Of a stretch of DNA of 61,547 nt, positions 53,312 through 61,547 are shown piece after piece. The stretch lies in contig CASFBF010000009.1 in NCBI GenBank assembly GCA_949292985.1, positions 1 to 61,547 of the forward strand, read 5' to 3'. Each line of letters opens with the position of its first letter. The first letter of the stretch is position 1. This DNA comes from an uncultured Bacillota bacterium. GTDB lineage: Bacteria; Bacillota; Clostridia; Christensenellales; UBA1242. Under the pieces are notes generated by a model, which was not told the origin of the DNA, did not search any database, and saw only the letters and a program-made list of their open reading frames with translations. Position numbers and translations under genes: made by a program.

Positions 53312-56300
53312 ATGTTTAAAAATAGTGGTAACTTTATACAGAAAAATAATTTTAGTGAAGAGATTACGGCGCATTGTTTAATGAGAAAGCGAAAACTATT
53401 CGCTTTCTTTGTATCATTTATTACTATTCTAGCAATTGTTTTGGGTGTTGTTTTTGGTGTAAGTAAAAATGAAGGATTAGAAGAAAATACGATAGCGTTA
53501 ACCGGGCCAGTTAACACAGATTATTGGACAGATAATTCAGAATATTATAACACGACATGGTCGGGTTCTGGTGATACAGCAGATGATCCATATTTGATAC
53601 AAAATGCAAAAGATTTAGCAGGACTTGCCTATAGTGTAAATAACTCAGGAAATAATTTTGATGGTAAATATTTTAAGCAAACCGCCAATATTGATTTGTC
53701 GGATCATTATTGGCGTTCTATCGGTAATTCACAATCATACAAATTTTCTGGTAGTTATGATGGTTATGGTTTTACAATTAGCGGAGTTTTCATGACTAAT
53801 GGTTATGGATTATTTGGGTATGTAGCGCCTTCTAATTATGATAGTTATATCAAAAATATTGGATTGAAGGACTCTGTAATAGAAGGTAATGGTCATGTTG
53901 GAGGTTTAATCGGTTATGTTTTTACAAGTGTTAATGTGAGCACAAACTTAACCGTAACGAATTGTTTTAGCGATAGTAGTGTAATTATTAAAAGTAGCGG
54001 AAATTTTGTAGGAGGACTTATAGGGTATATAACACACAATAAATCTTCTTCTGTAACAATTTCTAACTGTTACAATAATGCAAATATTATTGGAGATCAA
54101 TATGCTGGAGGAGTTGGAGGTATAGTAGGAGGAATTTCTATTAACCTTTCTGCAACAACTTCTAAAGTTACTTATAATTCGATAGTTAAAATCAATAATT
54201 GTTTTAATAGGGGAAATATTGAGTTTGCATATACAAGTCAAAGTTATGGCACAGGTGGCGTGGTAGGATATATTTATCAATATGCCTATGCTAACGGTTC
54301 GCTTATAAACCCTCCTTCCGCTTCCACACAAATTGACATAACAAACAATTTCAATACTGGCAATATTTCATTTGTAGGTACGCAAACATCATATTATGTT
54401 GGAGGAATTTTAGGAAGTTCTCAGTTAAGTGTTTCGCAAACAAGTTATGGCACTGTAAATGGTGTTTTTGCTATGAGTAATTGCTATAATTTAGGGGGCA
54501 TTTCAAGTTCAAATCAGATGTCTTATGTTGGAGGTATTGCTGGTAACAGTTATGGCTATGGTTCGACATCTTCATTTAGGGTTAAATATTCTCATACCCT
54601 CTCTAAAAATTACTATGGAGGGAATAGCCCCCAATCAATCAAGGGGATAAATAATTCAGATAGAACTGGAGAAGCAGAGTATAAACAGTTGGATATATCA
54701 AGTTTTAAAACTAAAAACTTTTATGAAAATGTTTCTAACTGGCAAGCGTCAGCAATGTGGGATTTTGATTTTGTATGGAAGTTTGTAGATGCTGAAAATG
54801 ATGGATTTCCTGTTTTTATACCACAAAACGAAAAACCTGATGGTTGGCTTGCAAACTCAAACTATTATAATACTACATGGCAGGGTTCGGGAAATGAACA
54901 AGATCCATATTTAATTCAAACCTCTGCTGATTTAGCAGGACTTTCTTATACTATATACTCTAAAACCGCTGAGATAGTTTCTGGAAACAATTATTTTGCA
55001 AATACATATTTTAAACAGACGCAACCAATAGATATGTCTGCTCACTGGTGGCAACCAATAGGAACTGATGATGAAACTAGTTCCTATACATTGTATAATT
55101 TTTGCGGAAATTATGATGGTGGTGGTTTTACTATTTCAGGTCTTTATACATACCCAGGAAGCAATTATCAAGGTTTGTTTGGGACTATAAGCGGAGCGAC
55201 ATTAAAAAATATAAATTTAATTGATGGATCTATTAAAGGAGTAGATTATGTAGGCGGTATAGTTGGTAAGGCTAGTAGCGATTCTTTGATTGTTAATTGT
55301 TCTTTTTCCGGACAAGTAGTTGGGTCTGATTATGTTGGTGGAATTTCTGGAAGCGGAGGGAATATAGGTAATTGTAGCAATTATGGATTAGTAGGTGGAA
55401 AAACATGTGTTGGCGGAATTGTAGGTGACTTAGCAAATGTTAACATGAGTAATAATGAGAGCGATATTTTTGGTGCGTCTGATTATATAGGTGGAATTGG
55501 CGGGAAAAACGTTACTGCTATGAATGTATATAATACTGGTGATGTTTATGGTTTGAATTATGTTGGTGGAATTTGCGGTTCCAGTGAGTCTGTAAATATA
55601 TCTTATAATGCAGGAAGAGTAGAAGGGAAATCTTTTGTAGGTGGAATAATTGGCGTTATAGACGGTCAGACCATAAACAATATAAACCTTGGATCTGTAA
55701 ATTCTGATAGTGAATTAATGGGCGCAATTGTAGGTGGATTAGAAGATAATTCTATCCCATCATTAGAGCAAATGATAGTCATGCGTGGTGATTTTATTTT
55801 TAGTTCTTATTATGGCGGGGATTGTGAAAACATTGGTGGCATTGCAAAAAGAGATTTGCAAGGTACAATTTATTCTAAAACCTTAGCACAAGATTCTTTA
55901 AATATTGATTTTTATACAAACAAAAACAATTGGCAAATAATTTGTCCTTGGGATTTTGAATTGGTTTGGGAAATAGATGAAGCGCAAAATTCTGGTCTTC
56001 CACAATTAACTGACAATCAAGGTGTTTTGGTTTCGGTAGTGTCCTTTGATAATGGTTTGCTAGAAACAGCTGGATGGTATGGACCAACTACGAGTTATGC
56101 CCTTGTGGGGTATGCGCAAGTAGAATCTAAGTGGTTGACAAAAGGACAGGAAATAGGATATCTTCCTTCGTATGATAACAGTGGAGATTTATCTTTTAAA
56201 GGCTATTATATAAGTTTATCTGGAGAAGGGACGACAATAACTTCTGACTATGTTGTTGAAGAAAATACAACTGTTTTTGCTATGTGGGAGTTGTCAAAAA

Positions 56301-59300
56301 CATGGTTAGATTATAGATCAACAGTTTTGCAAAAACAAGGCAATGATTATGTTATTTCAAGTGCTGAAGATTTAGCGTTTGTTGCATATGAAGTTTCGCA
56401 AGGGAACGCAATGTATATTAACGCAAGTTATATACAAACATCTGACATTGATTTGTCTGGACATTTTTGGTTTCCTATTGGTGACGAAACTAATCCTTTT
56501 TCAGGCAATTATAATGGGAATGGTTATAAAATTTTTGGTTTAAACACATTCAGAGATTTTTATCAAGTTGCAGAGCCAATAGATGAGTATGTAGGGTTGT
56601 TTGGATATATTGTAGGTAAGGATACAGATAATAAATCTGTGATAGAAAATGTTCAAATAGTGAGCGCATCAATTAAATCTAGAGGTTATTCTGGAGGAGT
56701 AGCAGGTTATGCACAGTATGTAAAATTTGACAATTGCTCTAATAAAGCCAATGTAATTGGTACTAACGCAAGTGCAGGAATTGTTGCTGTTTGCAAAGAT
56801 GGTGAAATAGTTAATTGTGTTAACTATAGCGATTTGGGTGGACTCTCACAAACAAACTATGATCAACTTAGTCAATATTCTGGTGGTATCGTTGTTTTTT
56901 TTGAAAATACTAAAATTATTTATTGTCATAATTCGGGCAAAATTTCAGGTTCTTATGCCGCAGGGATAGGTGTCCAAGATATTCTTGAAGGCTCAAATGC
57001 AAGTACTGCTTTGCCTTCTTTAATTCAAAATTGTTATAATGAAAGTATAATTTCTGCAGCAGCAGGGGCTTCAGGGATAGTTTCAAGCATAAGTGTGTCA
57101 CAATCGATTGTTGATAATTGTTATAATAATTCTAATATTGAGGCTTTGCTTGCAGTGGCTGGTGGAATAGTTGGCATAAACCAAGGCACTCTAACAAATT
57201 CATATAACACAGGAACCGTTACTTCAGGCTCAATATCAGGAGGAATTGTGGCAGGCAACGAAGGCACAGGCACTATATCAAATTGTTTCAATACAGGCGC
57301 TATTTCTGCTTGGGGTGATACAGAAAGTGGATTTAATATTATAGCGGGAGGAATAGCGGGAACTAATTCTGGCACTGGTTCAATTTCTAACAATTATTTT
57401 GGTGGTAATTGTAGTAATATAGGCGGTGTTAACAATACTACTACCGATGGTGCAACATATTTACCTACAATTAGCAGTGACGCTAAAACAGAGGAATGGT
57501 ATCAAGATGAATCTTTGTGGAATCCGGAATATCCATGGAATATAGGTGAAGATTGGTTTATTGTTGAAGGTTATCCTACATTAGAACCGCCTATTACATG
57601 GCTTGATGATGCTGACTATTATTCAACGGAATTATCTGGAAGTGGTTCTATATCAGATCCATATTTAATAACATCAAACAAAGAACTTGCTGGTGTTGCT
57701 TATTTAATTTTGAATGAAAATAGTAAATATAAAAATTCATATTATAAACTTACAACCAATGTAGATATGAGCGAATATTATTGGGTTCCAATAGGCATAT
57801 CAAATGAACTTGCGTTTGCTGGGCACTTTGACGGAGATGGGCACACTATAATAGGGTTGAAAGCATATCCTGGTTGGGATAATGTTGGACTTTTTGGAAC
57901 TGTCATTGGAACAGAAAGTAATTATTCAGTTATACAAAATATAAAAGTTACGGATTTTACAGTAAATGCTGGTGAGAATTCTGGTTGTATTATAGGATAT
58001 GGTGAACATGTTAACATATTAAATAATAAAGTTAGCGGTGAAAGTAATACAATTTTGGGTTCGAAAAACGGTGGTATAGTTGGTTATACAATGAGTTGCA
58101 ATATATCAAATTGTTGTATTGAAGGAAATATTAGCAGTGAAGGTGATTCAGTTGGTGGAATAGCAGGGTTCGGTTATGAAAGTGAGTTTAATAACTGTTA
58201 TACTACAGTGACTTCAACTTTGAATTCTAATATTTTTGCCAACAAAGTTAATTCTGGCCCTCTAGGTGCTATTGTGGGAGGCGCGGAACTTTGTGTTGTA
58301 TCCAACTGCACAAATAGTGGAACTCTTAATTCATTTTATTCTTCAACAAATTTTCAAAATATAATTTCTGTTGGCGGTATTATTGGTTATGCAAACAATA
58401 CTACTTTGGTTACCAATTGTAATAATGTTGGTACAGTAACTTTTAATTCCCTTGGCTTAGCATACGTAGCAGGGATTGCAGGCACCGCACGCAATTCTAT
58501 AATTGGTGATTGTAATAATTACGGAACTTTAATTTCAACAGTTGAAAATCCTAGAGATGGTGTTATAATTATAGGAGGTATTGTCTGTTACGCTGTCTCT
58601 TCTAATGTCTTAGATTGTGTTAATTATGCTAATATTGAAACTTTCATGTCATATAGTGCTGGTATTATTGCATCAACAGTGGATATGAATACTGGTCAAA
58701 TAGATCCAACAGGACAAAGAACAGTTATAAATGGATGCATAAATCAGGGGAATATAAAGACATTGATTTGTTCAGGAATTATTCTATGGGCAGGATATAT
58801 TGATATAAATAATAGTTGGAACCTTGGAGAAATAGGTTGTATTGAGGGTTCAGAGGTTTCTAGTATGGCTGCGGGTATTTCTGCTATGGTAATGACAGCA
58901 AGTTTTGATAACTGCTATAATATAGGAAATGTTTATGGTAATGAATCAGAAATTTCAAGTTCTTTTATTATTGATGCGTCGGGTGAAGTTTTAATGAATC
59001 ATTGTTTTAATTCTGGTAAATTATTTACTTCTGAGCAAGCAGGTATATCAGCAGGCTTGATAGGCAGAGCATCTGATATTACACAATTAACCATAACTAA
59101 TTCCGCTTGTGTAAATTATGTTGAAGGAAGAGGTGCAGTTGGGTTGATTGGACAAATACGAGGGGCAGAAAATGTTGTCATAAAAAATTGCTATGCAAAT
59201 ATTAATTTAAATTGCGCCACTACAGATACAATAGGCATTGGGTTAATACATCAAATAGAAAGTACTTCTGTTGTTATTGAAAATTGTAGCGCCATTATTA

Positions 59301-59605
59301 ATATTAAGTCAGAAGAATCGAACACAATAAATCAAGAACACTTGGATAGTTTTTTTGCTGAGTCAACTTTAGAACCTGAACAAGTTGTAAAAAATAGTTA
59401 TGCAATAATTAAAAACGCAACAACAGGAACCGAAATTAAACAAGTTATAGAAGATGGTGGTATGGATGAAAATTTTGAATACGTAGAAGGATTATGTGAA
59501 GGTTTGCCAGTGCCTAAAAATATTTATATAGTTGAAGATTATTTAACTCAAACTGGAATTCTAGAATATTTACAAACAAACTTTGGTGTTGAAAAAATTG
59601 CATAA
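53312..59605 (+). CDS. Giant secreted GLUG-repeat surface protein
   Basis: A 2097-residue protein. An N-terminal basic stretch and hydrophobic segment (about 24-50: RKRKLFAFFVSFITILAIVL) act as signal or anchor. The rest is built from four modules starting near residues 70, 510, 997 and 1429, each opening with a WLxxxxYY...GSGxxxDPYLI-type strand, then DLAGLxY, then DxSxHxWxPIG. Each continues as many GLUG repeats (VGGIVG, VGGISG, NCYNxGN). A region near 905-990 resembles an InlB/Flg_new repeat (ends VVEENTTVFAMWEL). No LPXTG or S-layer motif is visible at the C-terminus. Own promoter and terminator. Likely an adhesin or glycan-binding beta-solenoid. Confidence 0.88.
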   Translation: MFKNSGNFIQKNNFSEEITAHCLMRKRKLFAFFVSFITILAIVLGVVFGVSKNEGLEENTIALTGPVNTDYWTDNSEYYNTTWSGSGDTADDPYLIQNAKDLAGLAYSVNNSGNNFDGKYFKQTANIDLSDHYWRSIGNSQSYKFSGSYDGYGFTISGVFMTNGYGLFGYVAPSNYDSYIKNIGLKDSVIEGNGHVGGLIGYVFTSVNVSTNLTVTNCFSDSSVIIKSSGNFVGGLIGYITHNKSSSVTISNCYNNANIIGDQYAGGVGGIVGGISINLSATTSKVTYNSIVKINNCFNRGNIEFAYTSQSYGTGGVVGYIYQYAYANGSLINPPSASTQIDITNNFNTGNISFVGTQTSYYVGGILGSSQLSVSQTSYGTVNGVFAMSNCYNLGGISSSNQMSYVGGIAGNSYGYGSTSSFRVKYSHTLSKNYYGGNSPQSIKGINNSDRTGEAEYKQLDISSFKTKNFYENVSNWQASAMWDFDFVWKFVDAENDGFPVFIPQNEKPDGWLANSNYYNTTWQGSGNEQDPYLIQTSADLAGLSYTIYSKTAEIVSGNNYFANTYFKQTQPIDMSAHWWQPIGTDDETSSYTLYNFCGNYDGGGFTISGLYTYPGSNYQGLFGTISGATLKNINLIDGSIKGVDYVGGIVGKASSDSLIVNCSFSGQVVGSDYVGGISGSGGNIGNCSNYGLVGGKTCVGGIVGDLANVNMSNNESDIFGASDYIGGIGGKNVTAMNVYNTGDVYGLNYVGGICGSSESVNISYNAGRVEGKSFVGGIIGVIDGQTINNINLGSVNSDSELMGAIVGGLEDNSIPSLEQMIVMRGDFIFSSYYGGDCENIGGIAKRDLQGTIYSKTLAQDSLNIDFYTNKNNWQIICPWDFELVWEIDEAQNSGLPQLTDNQGVLVSVVSFDNGLLETAGWYGPTTSYALVGYAQVESKWLTKGQEIGYLPSYDNSGDLSFKGYYISLSGEGTTITSDYVVEENTTVFAMWELSKTWLDYRSTVLQKQGNDYVISSAEDLAFVAYEVSQGNAMYINASYIQTSDIDLSGHFWFPIGDETNPFSGNYNGNGYKIFGLNTFRDFYQVAEPIDEYVGLFGYIVGKDTDNKSVIENVQIVSASIKSRGYSGGVAGYAQYVKFDNCSNKANVIGTNASAGIVAVCKDGEIVNCVNYSDLGGLSQTNYDQLSQYSGGIVVFFENTKIIYCHNSGKISGSYAAGIGVQDILEGSNASTALPSLIQNCYNESIISAAAGASGIVSSISVSQSIVDNCYNNSNIEALLAVAGGIVGINQGTLTNSYNTGTVTSGSISGGIVAGNEGTGTISNCFNTGAISAWGDTESGFNIIAGGIAGTNSGTGSISNNYFGGNCSNIGGVNNTTTDGATYLPTISSDAKTEEWYQDESLWNPEYPWNIGEDWFIVEGYPTLEPPITWLDDADYYSTELSGSGSISDPYLITSNKELAGVAYLILNENSKYKNSYYKLTTNVDMSEYYWVPIGISNELAFAGHFDGDGHTIIGLKAYPGWDNVGLFGTVIGTESNYSVIQNIKVTDFTVNAGENSGCIIGYGEHVNILNNKVSGESNTILGSKNGGIVGYTMSCNISNCCIEGNISSEGDSVGGIAGFGYESEFNNCYTTVTSTLNSNIFANKVNSGPLGAIVGGAELCVVSNCTNSGTLNSFYSSTNFQNIISVGGIIGYANNTTLVTNCNNVGTVTFNSLGLAYVAGIAGTARNSIIGDCNNYGTLISTVENPRDGVIIIGGIVCYAVSSNVLDCVNYANIETFMSYSAGIIASTVDMNTGQIDPTGQRTVINGCINQGNIKTLICSGIILWAGYIDINNSWNLGEIGCIEGSEVSSMAAGISAMVMTASFDNCYNIGNVYGNESEISSSFIIDASGEVLMNHCFNSGKLFTSEQAGISAGLIGRASDITQLTITNSACVNYVEGRGAVGLIGQIRGAENVVIKNCYANINLNCATTDTIGIGLIHQIESTSVVIENCSAIINIKSEESNTINQEHLDSFFAESTLEPEQVVKNSYAIIKNATTGTEIKQVIEDGGMDENFEYVEGLCEGLPVPKNIYIVEDYLTQTGILEYLQTNFGVEKIA

Positions 59606-59632
59606 AAAAAGGCTTTTCTAAAAGCCTTTTTA
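59604..59632. terminator. Bidirectional terminator after the giant gene
   Basis: AAAAAGGCTTTT-CTA-AAAAGCCTTTTT with A and T tracts. Confidence 0.85.
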
Positions 59633-59965
59633 TTTACTTCGGTCTAATTTATTATCATAAAATTTCCTGTATTTATTTTTTGTGAAAATTTCATCAATTT
59701 TGTCATTATAAATTGATTCATTGTCTGTTGAAAGCATGTTATATAAAAACTTTTGTTCGTTTTCATTCAATTTATCAAAAAACCTGTCATTAAATTCAAG
59801 CCATGCTAAAAAGGTGATTTTGTCGTTTAAATTTTTTTCTATATCACATTTAAGGGAAATTAACGCTTGGGCACATAAACTTTTGTCAATCGCAGACATT
59901 CGCTTTTGAGTTAGATAATATCTTAAATTACTATACCTTAAATAATCTGAAAACTCTTTATACAT
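59630..59965 (-). CDS. Unrecognised 111-residue protein
   Basis: A small, strongly helical, charged protein (MYKEFSDYLRYSNLRYYL...) with no membrane segment or cysteine pattern; Tyr/Phe/Lys-rich. SD AGGAG before ATG supports it. No family recognised; it converges on the giant gene with a shared terminator. Confidence 0.5.
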   Translation of the reverse strand: MYKEFSDYLRYSNLRYYLTQKRMSAIDKSLCAQALISLKCDIEKNLNDKITFLAWLEFNDRFFDKLNENEQKFLYNMLSTDNESIYNDKIDEIFTKNKYRKFYDNKLDRSK

Positions 59966-60123
59966 CTTTTAACTCCTAACATAAAAATATCAAAATCTTT
60001 TTATTTTGTCAATATAAAAAAATAATTTTTTTATTAAAAAACTTTCGATTTTTCTTGACATCATTTTTACAATAGTGTAAAATAAATTCGCAAGCATTTG
60101 ATTGTGTTTGTATAAATGAATTT

Positions 60124-60200
60124 GGCTCGGTAGTTCAGTTGGTTAGAACGCCAGCCTGTCACGCTGGAGGTCGTGGGTTCGAGCCCCATCCGAGTCGCCA
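60124..60200 (+). tRNA. tRNA-Asp (anticodon GTC), CCA encoded
   Basis: Acceptor GGCTCGG / CCGAGTC (one G-U), anticodon stem CCAGC / GCTGG with loop CTGTCAC, T arm GTGGGTTCGAGCCCCAT. First of a three-tRNA run. Confidence 0.97.
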
Positions 60201-60226
60201 AATTTCATTTGTTGCTTTTTAGTTAT

Positions 60227-60302
60227 GCCCTGATAGCTCAGTCGGTAGAGCAAAGGACTGAAAATCCTTGTGTCGGTGGTTCGATTCCACCTTAGGGCAC
60301 CA
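60227..60302 (+). tRNA. tRNA-Phe (anticodon GAA), CCA encoded
   Basis: Acceptor GCCCTGA / TTAGGGC (one G-U), anticodon stem AAGGA / TCCTT with loop CTGAAAA, T arm GGTGGTTCGATTCCACC. Confidence 0.97.
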
Positions 60303-60390
60303 TATGCTAAATTGTGGATATTTTGGAAGGTAGGCTAAAATTCCAACAAAATCAATTTTGGCATTGCTTTAATTTAAATGGAGTAACTAT

Positions 60391-60465
60391 GCTGGCGTGG
60401 CTCAACGGTAGAGCAGCTGACTTGTAATCAGCAGGTTGTAGGTTCGATTCCTATCGCCAGCTCCA
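60391..60465 (+). tRNA. tRNA-Thr (anticodon TGT), CCA encoded
   Basis: Acceptor GCTGGCG / CGCCAGC, anticodon stem GCTGA / TCAGC with loop CTTGTAA, T arm GTAGGTTCGATTCCTAT. Intact; followed by its terminator and a partial copy. Confidence 0.97.
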
Positions 60466-60491
60466 AAAACTGGGGGAACTCAGTTTTTTTT
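60466..60491 (+). terminator. Terminator of tRNA-Thr(TGT)
   Basis: AAACTG ... CAGTTT stem with a GGGGAACT loop and eight T. Confidence 0.7.
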
Positions 60492-60503
60492 ATAATTTTT
60501 GAT

Positions 60504-60607
60504 GATTACAAGTCAGCGCTGACTTGCATATTGAAAATTTCTTTGCAATTTTCAATTCACTGCGGCTCACACCTGCAAAAACATAAATGTTTTGCCGTCT
60601 TTCGCCT
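60504..60607 (+). repeat. Inverted anticodon arm plus hairpin insert after tRNA-Thr(TGT)
   Basis: GATTACAAGTCAGC (60504-60517) is the reverse complement of the tRNA-Thr anticodon arm; with the following GCTGACTTG it forms an 18-bp perfect palindrome (60509-60526). A 10-bp hairpin ATTGAAAATT / AATTTTCAAT (60530-60556) and a near-perfect GCAAAAACAT / ATGTTTTGC stem (60575-60595) follow. Confidence 0.8.
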
Positions 60608-60650
60608 TGTAGCCAGCTGGTTGTAGGTTCGATTCCTATCGCCAGCTCCA
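60608..60650 (+). pseudogene. 3' half of tRNA-Thr(TGT), duplicated fragment
   Basis: From TTGTAGCCAGCTGGTTGTAG onward the sequence matches the intact tRNA-Thr anticodon 3' side, T arm, acceptor 3' strand and CCA, with a few changes in the anticodon stem. The 5' half is absent. Confidence 0.85.
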
Positions 60651-60676
60651 AAAACTGGGGAAACCCAGTTTTTTAT
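60651..60676 (+). terminator. Duplicated terminator after the tRNA-Thr fragment
   Basis: ACTGGG-GAAA-CCCAGT plus T tract; nearly the same sequence as the terminator of the intact tRNA-Thr. Confidence 0.8.
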
Positions 60677-60694
60677 TTTATTTATAATAGTACA

Positions 60695-60723
60695 TTGAGT
60701 TTCGTCGTTTATTATGTTATAAT
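60695..60723 (+). promoter_or_regulatory. Promoter of the last gene
   Basis: TTGAGT (60695-60700), 17 bp, TATAAT (60718-60723). Confidence 0.75.
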
Positions 60724-60742
60724 TAAAACATTAGGAGGGATT

Positions 60743-61360
60743 ATGCTTTTATCCAAAGATAAATTTGAAGAATTAAAAAAAGTTTTAAATACTAATATTA
60801 AAATATTGGGAGAAATAGACAATCATGTTAGTTTAGATATTACTGATTTGTTTAATTTGTCAATTCAACAAAATTGCGCTGACAAATTAGAATTGATACT
60901 ATGTAAAAACAACACAAATAATAAAATGGAAAAGTTTTCTGCTTCTTTTGTTTGTATAATAGACAAAAAAAGGCATTTGATCACAAGCGCAACTGGTGCT
61001 AGTGGAAAAGAAGCACTAAACAATTTATTTGGTCAGGAGTTGATTTCTACTGATTTTAAAGATATTGAAAAAGTTTTTAAACACGAAAAACCAGGCCTTA
61101 TAATAAATCCAGACCAAGATGGTGGATTATATTGTTGGGTAGGGATAGCGAAAGAATTTGATGTAAATCATGATTGCGGTGGTGGCATAATCACGAGCGT
61201 TGGTACTGATGATTTAAAGATTGAGAATTTTCATTTTGAACAGATAATAGAAGATGTTCATAATAAATTTTTGGATTTAAGTTTAAACAGATTAAATGTT
61301 TGGGGCAAAAAAGGAAGGCCATACTATTCGTTCAAAGGTGTTGACCTTTCACCTAAATAA
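60743..61360 (+). CDS. Unrecognised 205-residue protein
   Basis: I do not recognise it. ATG at 60743 follows TTAGGAGGG and a good promoter; an in-frame upstream ATG at 60587 would read through the tRNA-Thr fragment and is rejected. The product (MLLSKDKFEELKKVLNTNIK...) is soluble, alpha/beta, with a Gly/Cys segment (HDCGGGIITSVG) and a C-terminal GKKGRPYYSFKGVDLSPK. A strong terminator follows. Confidence 0.6.
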   Translation: MLLSKDKFEELKKVLNTNIKILGEIDNHVSLDITDLFNLSIQQNCADKLELILCKNNTNNKMEKFSASFVCIIDKKRHLITSATGASGKEALNNLFGQELISTDFKDIEKVFKHEKPGLIINPDQDGGLYCWVGIAKEFDVNHDCGGGIITSVGTDDLKIENFHFEQIIEDVHNKFLDLSLNRLNVWGKKGRPYYSFKGVDLSPK

Positions 61361-61375
61361 ATGTATGCATAAATT

Positions 61376-61408
61376 AAAAAACGCATCAATTTAGATGCGT
61401 TTTTTTTT
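61376..61408 (+). terminator. Terminator of the last gene
   Basis: AAAACGCATC-AATTTA-GATGCGTTTT with a long T run. Confidence 0.85.
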
Positions 61409-61443
61409 GGTGGGAAGGGATGGATTTTAATAATTTGTAATTA

Positions 61444-61483
61444 TGGTATAATTTAAGATAATTTATGTTAAATTTTATCTTAA
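61444..61483 (+). promoter_or_regulatory. Possible promoter with an inverted-repeat operator
   Basis: Extended -10 TGGTATAAT (TATAAT 61447-61452) is followed at once by TTAAGATAA (61453-61461) and, 13 bases on, its inverse TTATCTTAA (61475-61483). The repeat would cover the start site of a gene lying beyond the window. No clear -35. Confidence 0.4.
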
Positions 61484-61547
61484 TTTGTATCTATTTATCT
61501 TATTTTAATTGTGTTTTTTATTTTTTTGTTCCTAAAAATGTGCCTAA

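Noticed and set aside
59500..59605. LPXTG or S-layer anchor at the end of the giant GLUG protein
   Set aside because: The C-terminus (TGILEYLQTNFGVEKIA) has neither a sorting motif nor a hydrophobic tail.
60504..60650. Integrated mobile element with attL/attR in a tRNA 3' end
   Set aside because: The direct repeats look right, but only about 140 bases lie between them and no integrase or cargo exists, so a normal integrative element is excluded; recorded instead as a repeat/pseudogene structure.

Overview
The window is a compact, AT-rich, mostly plus-strand chromosomal segment. It suggests an uncultured low-GC Gram-positive anaerobe of the Clostridia. The clues are a pyruvate:ferredoxin oxidoreductase, a clustered enoate-reductase-type flavoenzyme, a GerW/YtfJ sporulation-type protein beside a DacF-type carboxypeptidase, the dnaG-rpoD macromolecular synthesis operon, tight Shine-Dalgarno-driven operons with ATGA overlaps, and sigma-A promoters with extended -10 boxes (TGnTAnAAT). 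No phage, transposase, CRISPR array or rRNA gene was seen.

Layout. 1-3255 (minus): pyruvate:ferredoxin oxidoreductase, cut by the window edge. 3345-10130: truA-alaS, a DUF4097 envelope protein, and an SbcD/YhaO-like nuclease with its YhaN-like ATPase. 10240-12581: tRNA-Gly, a two-gene minimal SUF system (SufC plus SufB/D-like scaffold), tRNA-Cys and tRNA-Leu. 12636-16170: flavoenzyme, tRNA-Arg, TspO and an unknown protein. 16210-21859: rplM-rpsI, trxB, dnaG-rpoD-zinc ribbon. 21911-28167: cysteine desulfurase, Se/S carrier-like protein, lytic transglycosylase, lysS-nth-obgE-GNAT-yhbY. 28164-34017: membrane protein, rsfS, orphan trpF, protein phosphatase-rpiB, gap and small membrane proteins. 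34159-37312: tig-clpP-clpX. 37333-43614 (mostly minus): polysaccharide deacetylase, tRNAs, a SHOCT membrane protein, a degenerate YugP-like protein, a SpoU methyltransferase and a DUF1846 protein. 43737-53207: envelope and lipid genes, rluB, plsC, S1 protein, cmk and a broken methyltransferase. 53312-59605: a 2097-residue secreted GLUG-repeat protein. 59630-61547: a small unknown gene, tRNA-Asp, tRNA-Phe, tRNA-Thr and another unknown gene.

How the genes work together. Much of the window is core information processing: transcription, primase, tRNA charging and modification, ribosome biogenesis (obgE, rsfS, yhbY, rluB) and proteostasis (tig-clpP-clpX). Fe-S supply (SufC/B-like, with an unlinked cysteine desulfurase) serves visible Fe-S clients: PFOR, Nth and the flavoenzyme. 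Envelope genes include an MGDG-type glycosyltransferase, PlsC, DacF, a polysaccharide deacetylase, a lytic transglycosylase and the giant repeat protein.

Most unusual signals. (1) Four tRNA loci (Leu-UAA, Gly-CCC, Ile-GAU, Thr-UGU) are flanked by broken partial copies of the same tRNA. Strong hairpins sit inside or next to these copies, and three of the loci also carry an inverted copy of the anticodon arm. The architecture recurs closely enough to suggest one process or element family. (2) Four genes (truA, sbcD-like, sufC-like, LMW phosphatase) have a -10 box ending exactly seven bases before the A of the start codon and no Shine-Dalgarno, which predicts leaderless mRNAs. (3) Further oddities are an AlaRS lacking its C-terminal domain, a catalytically dead YugP relative, a terminator hairpin that encloses a start codon, and a single in-frame stop in a methyltransferase.
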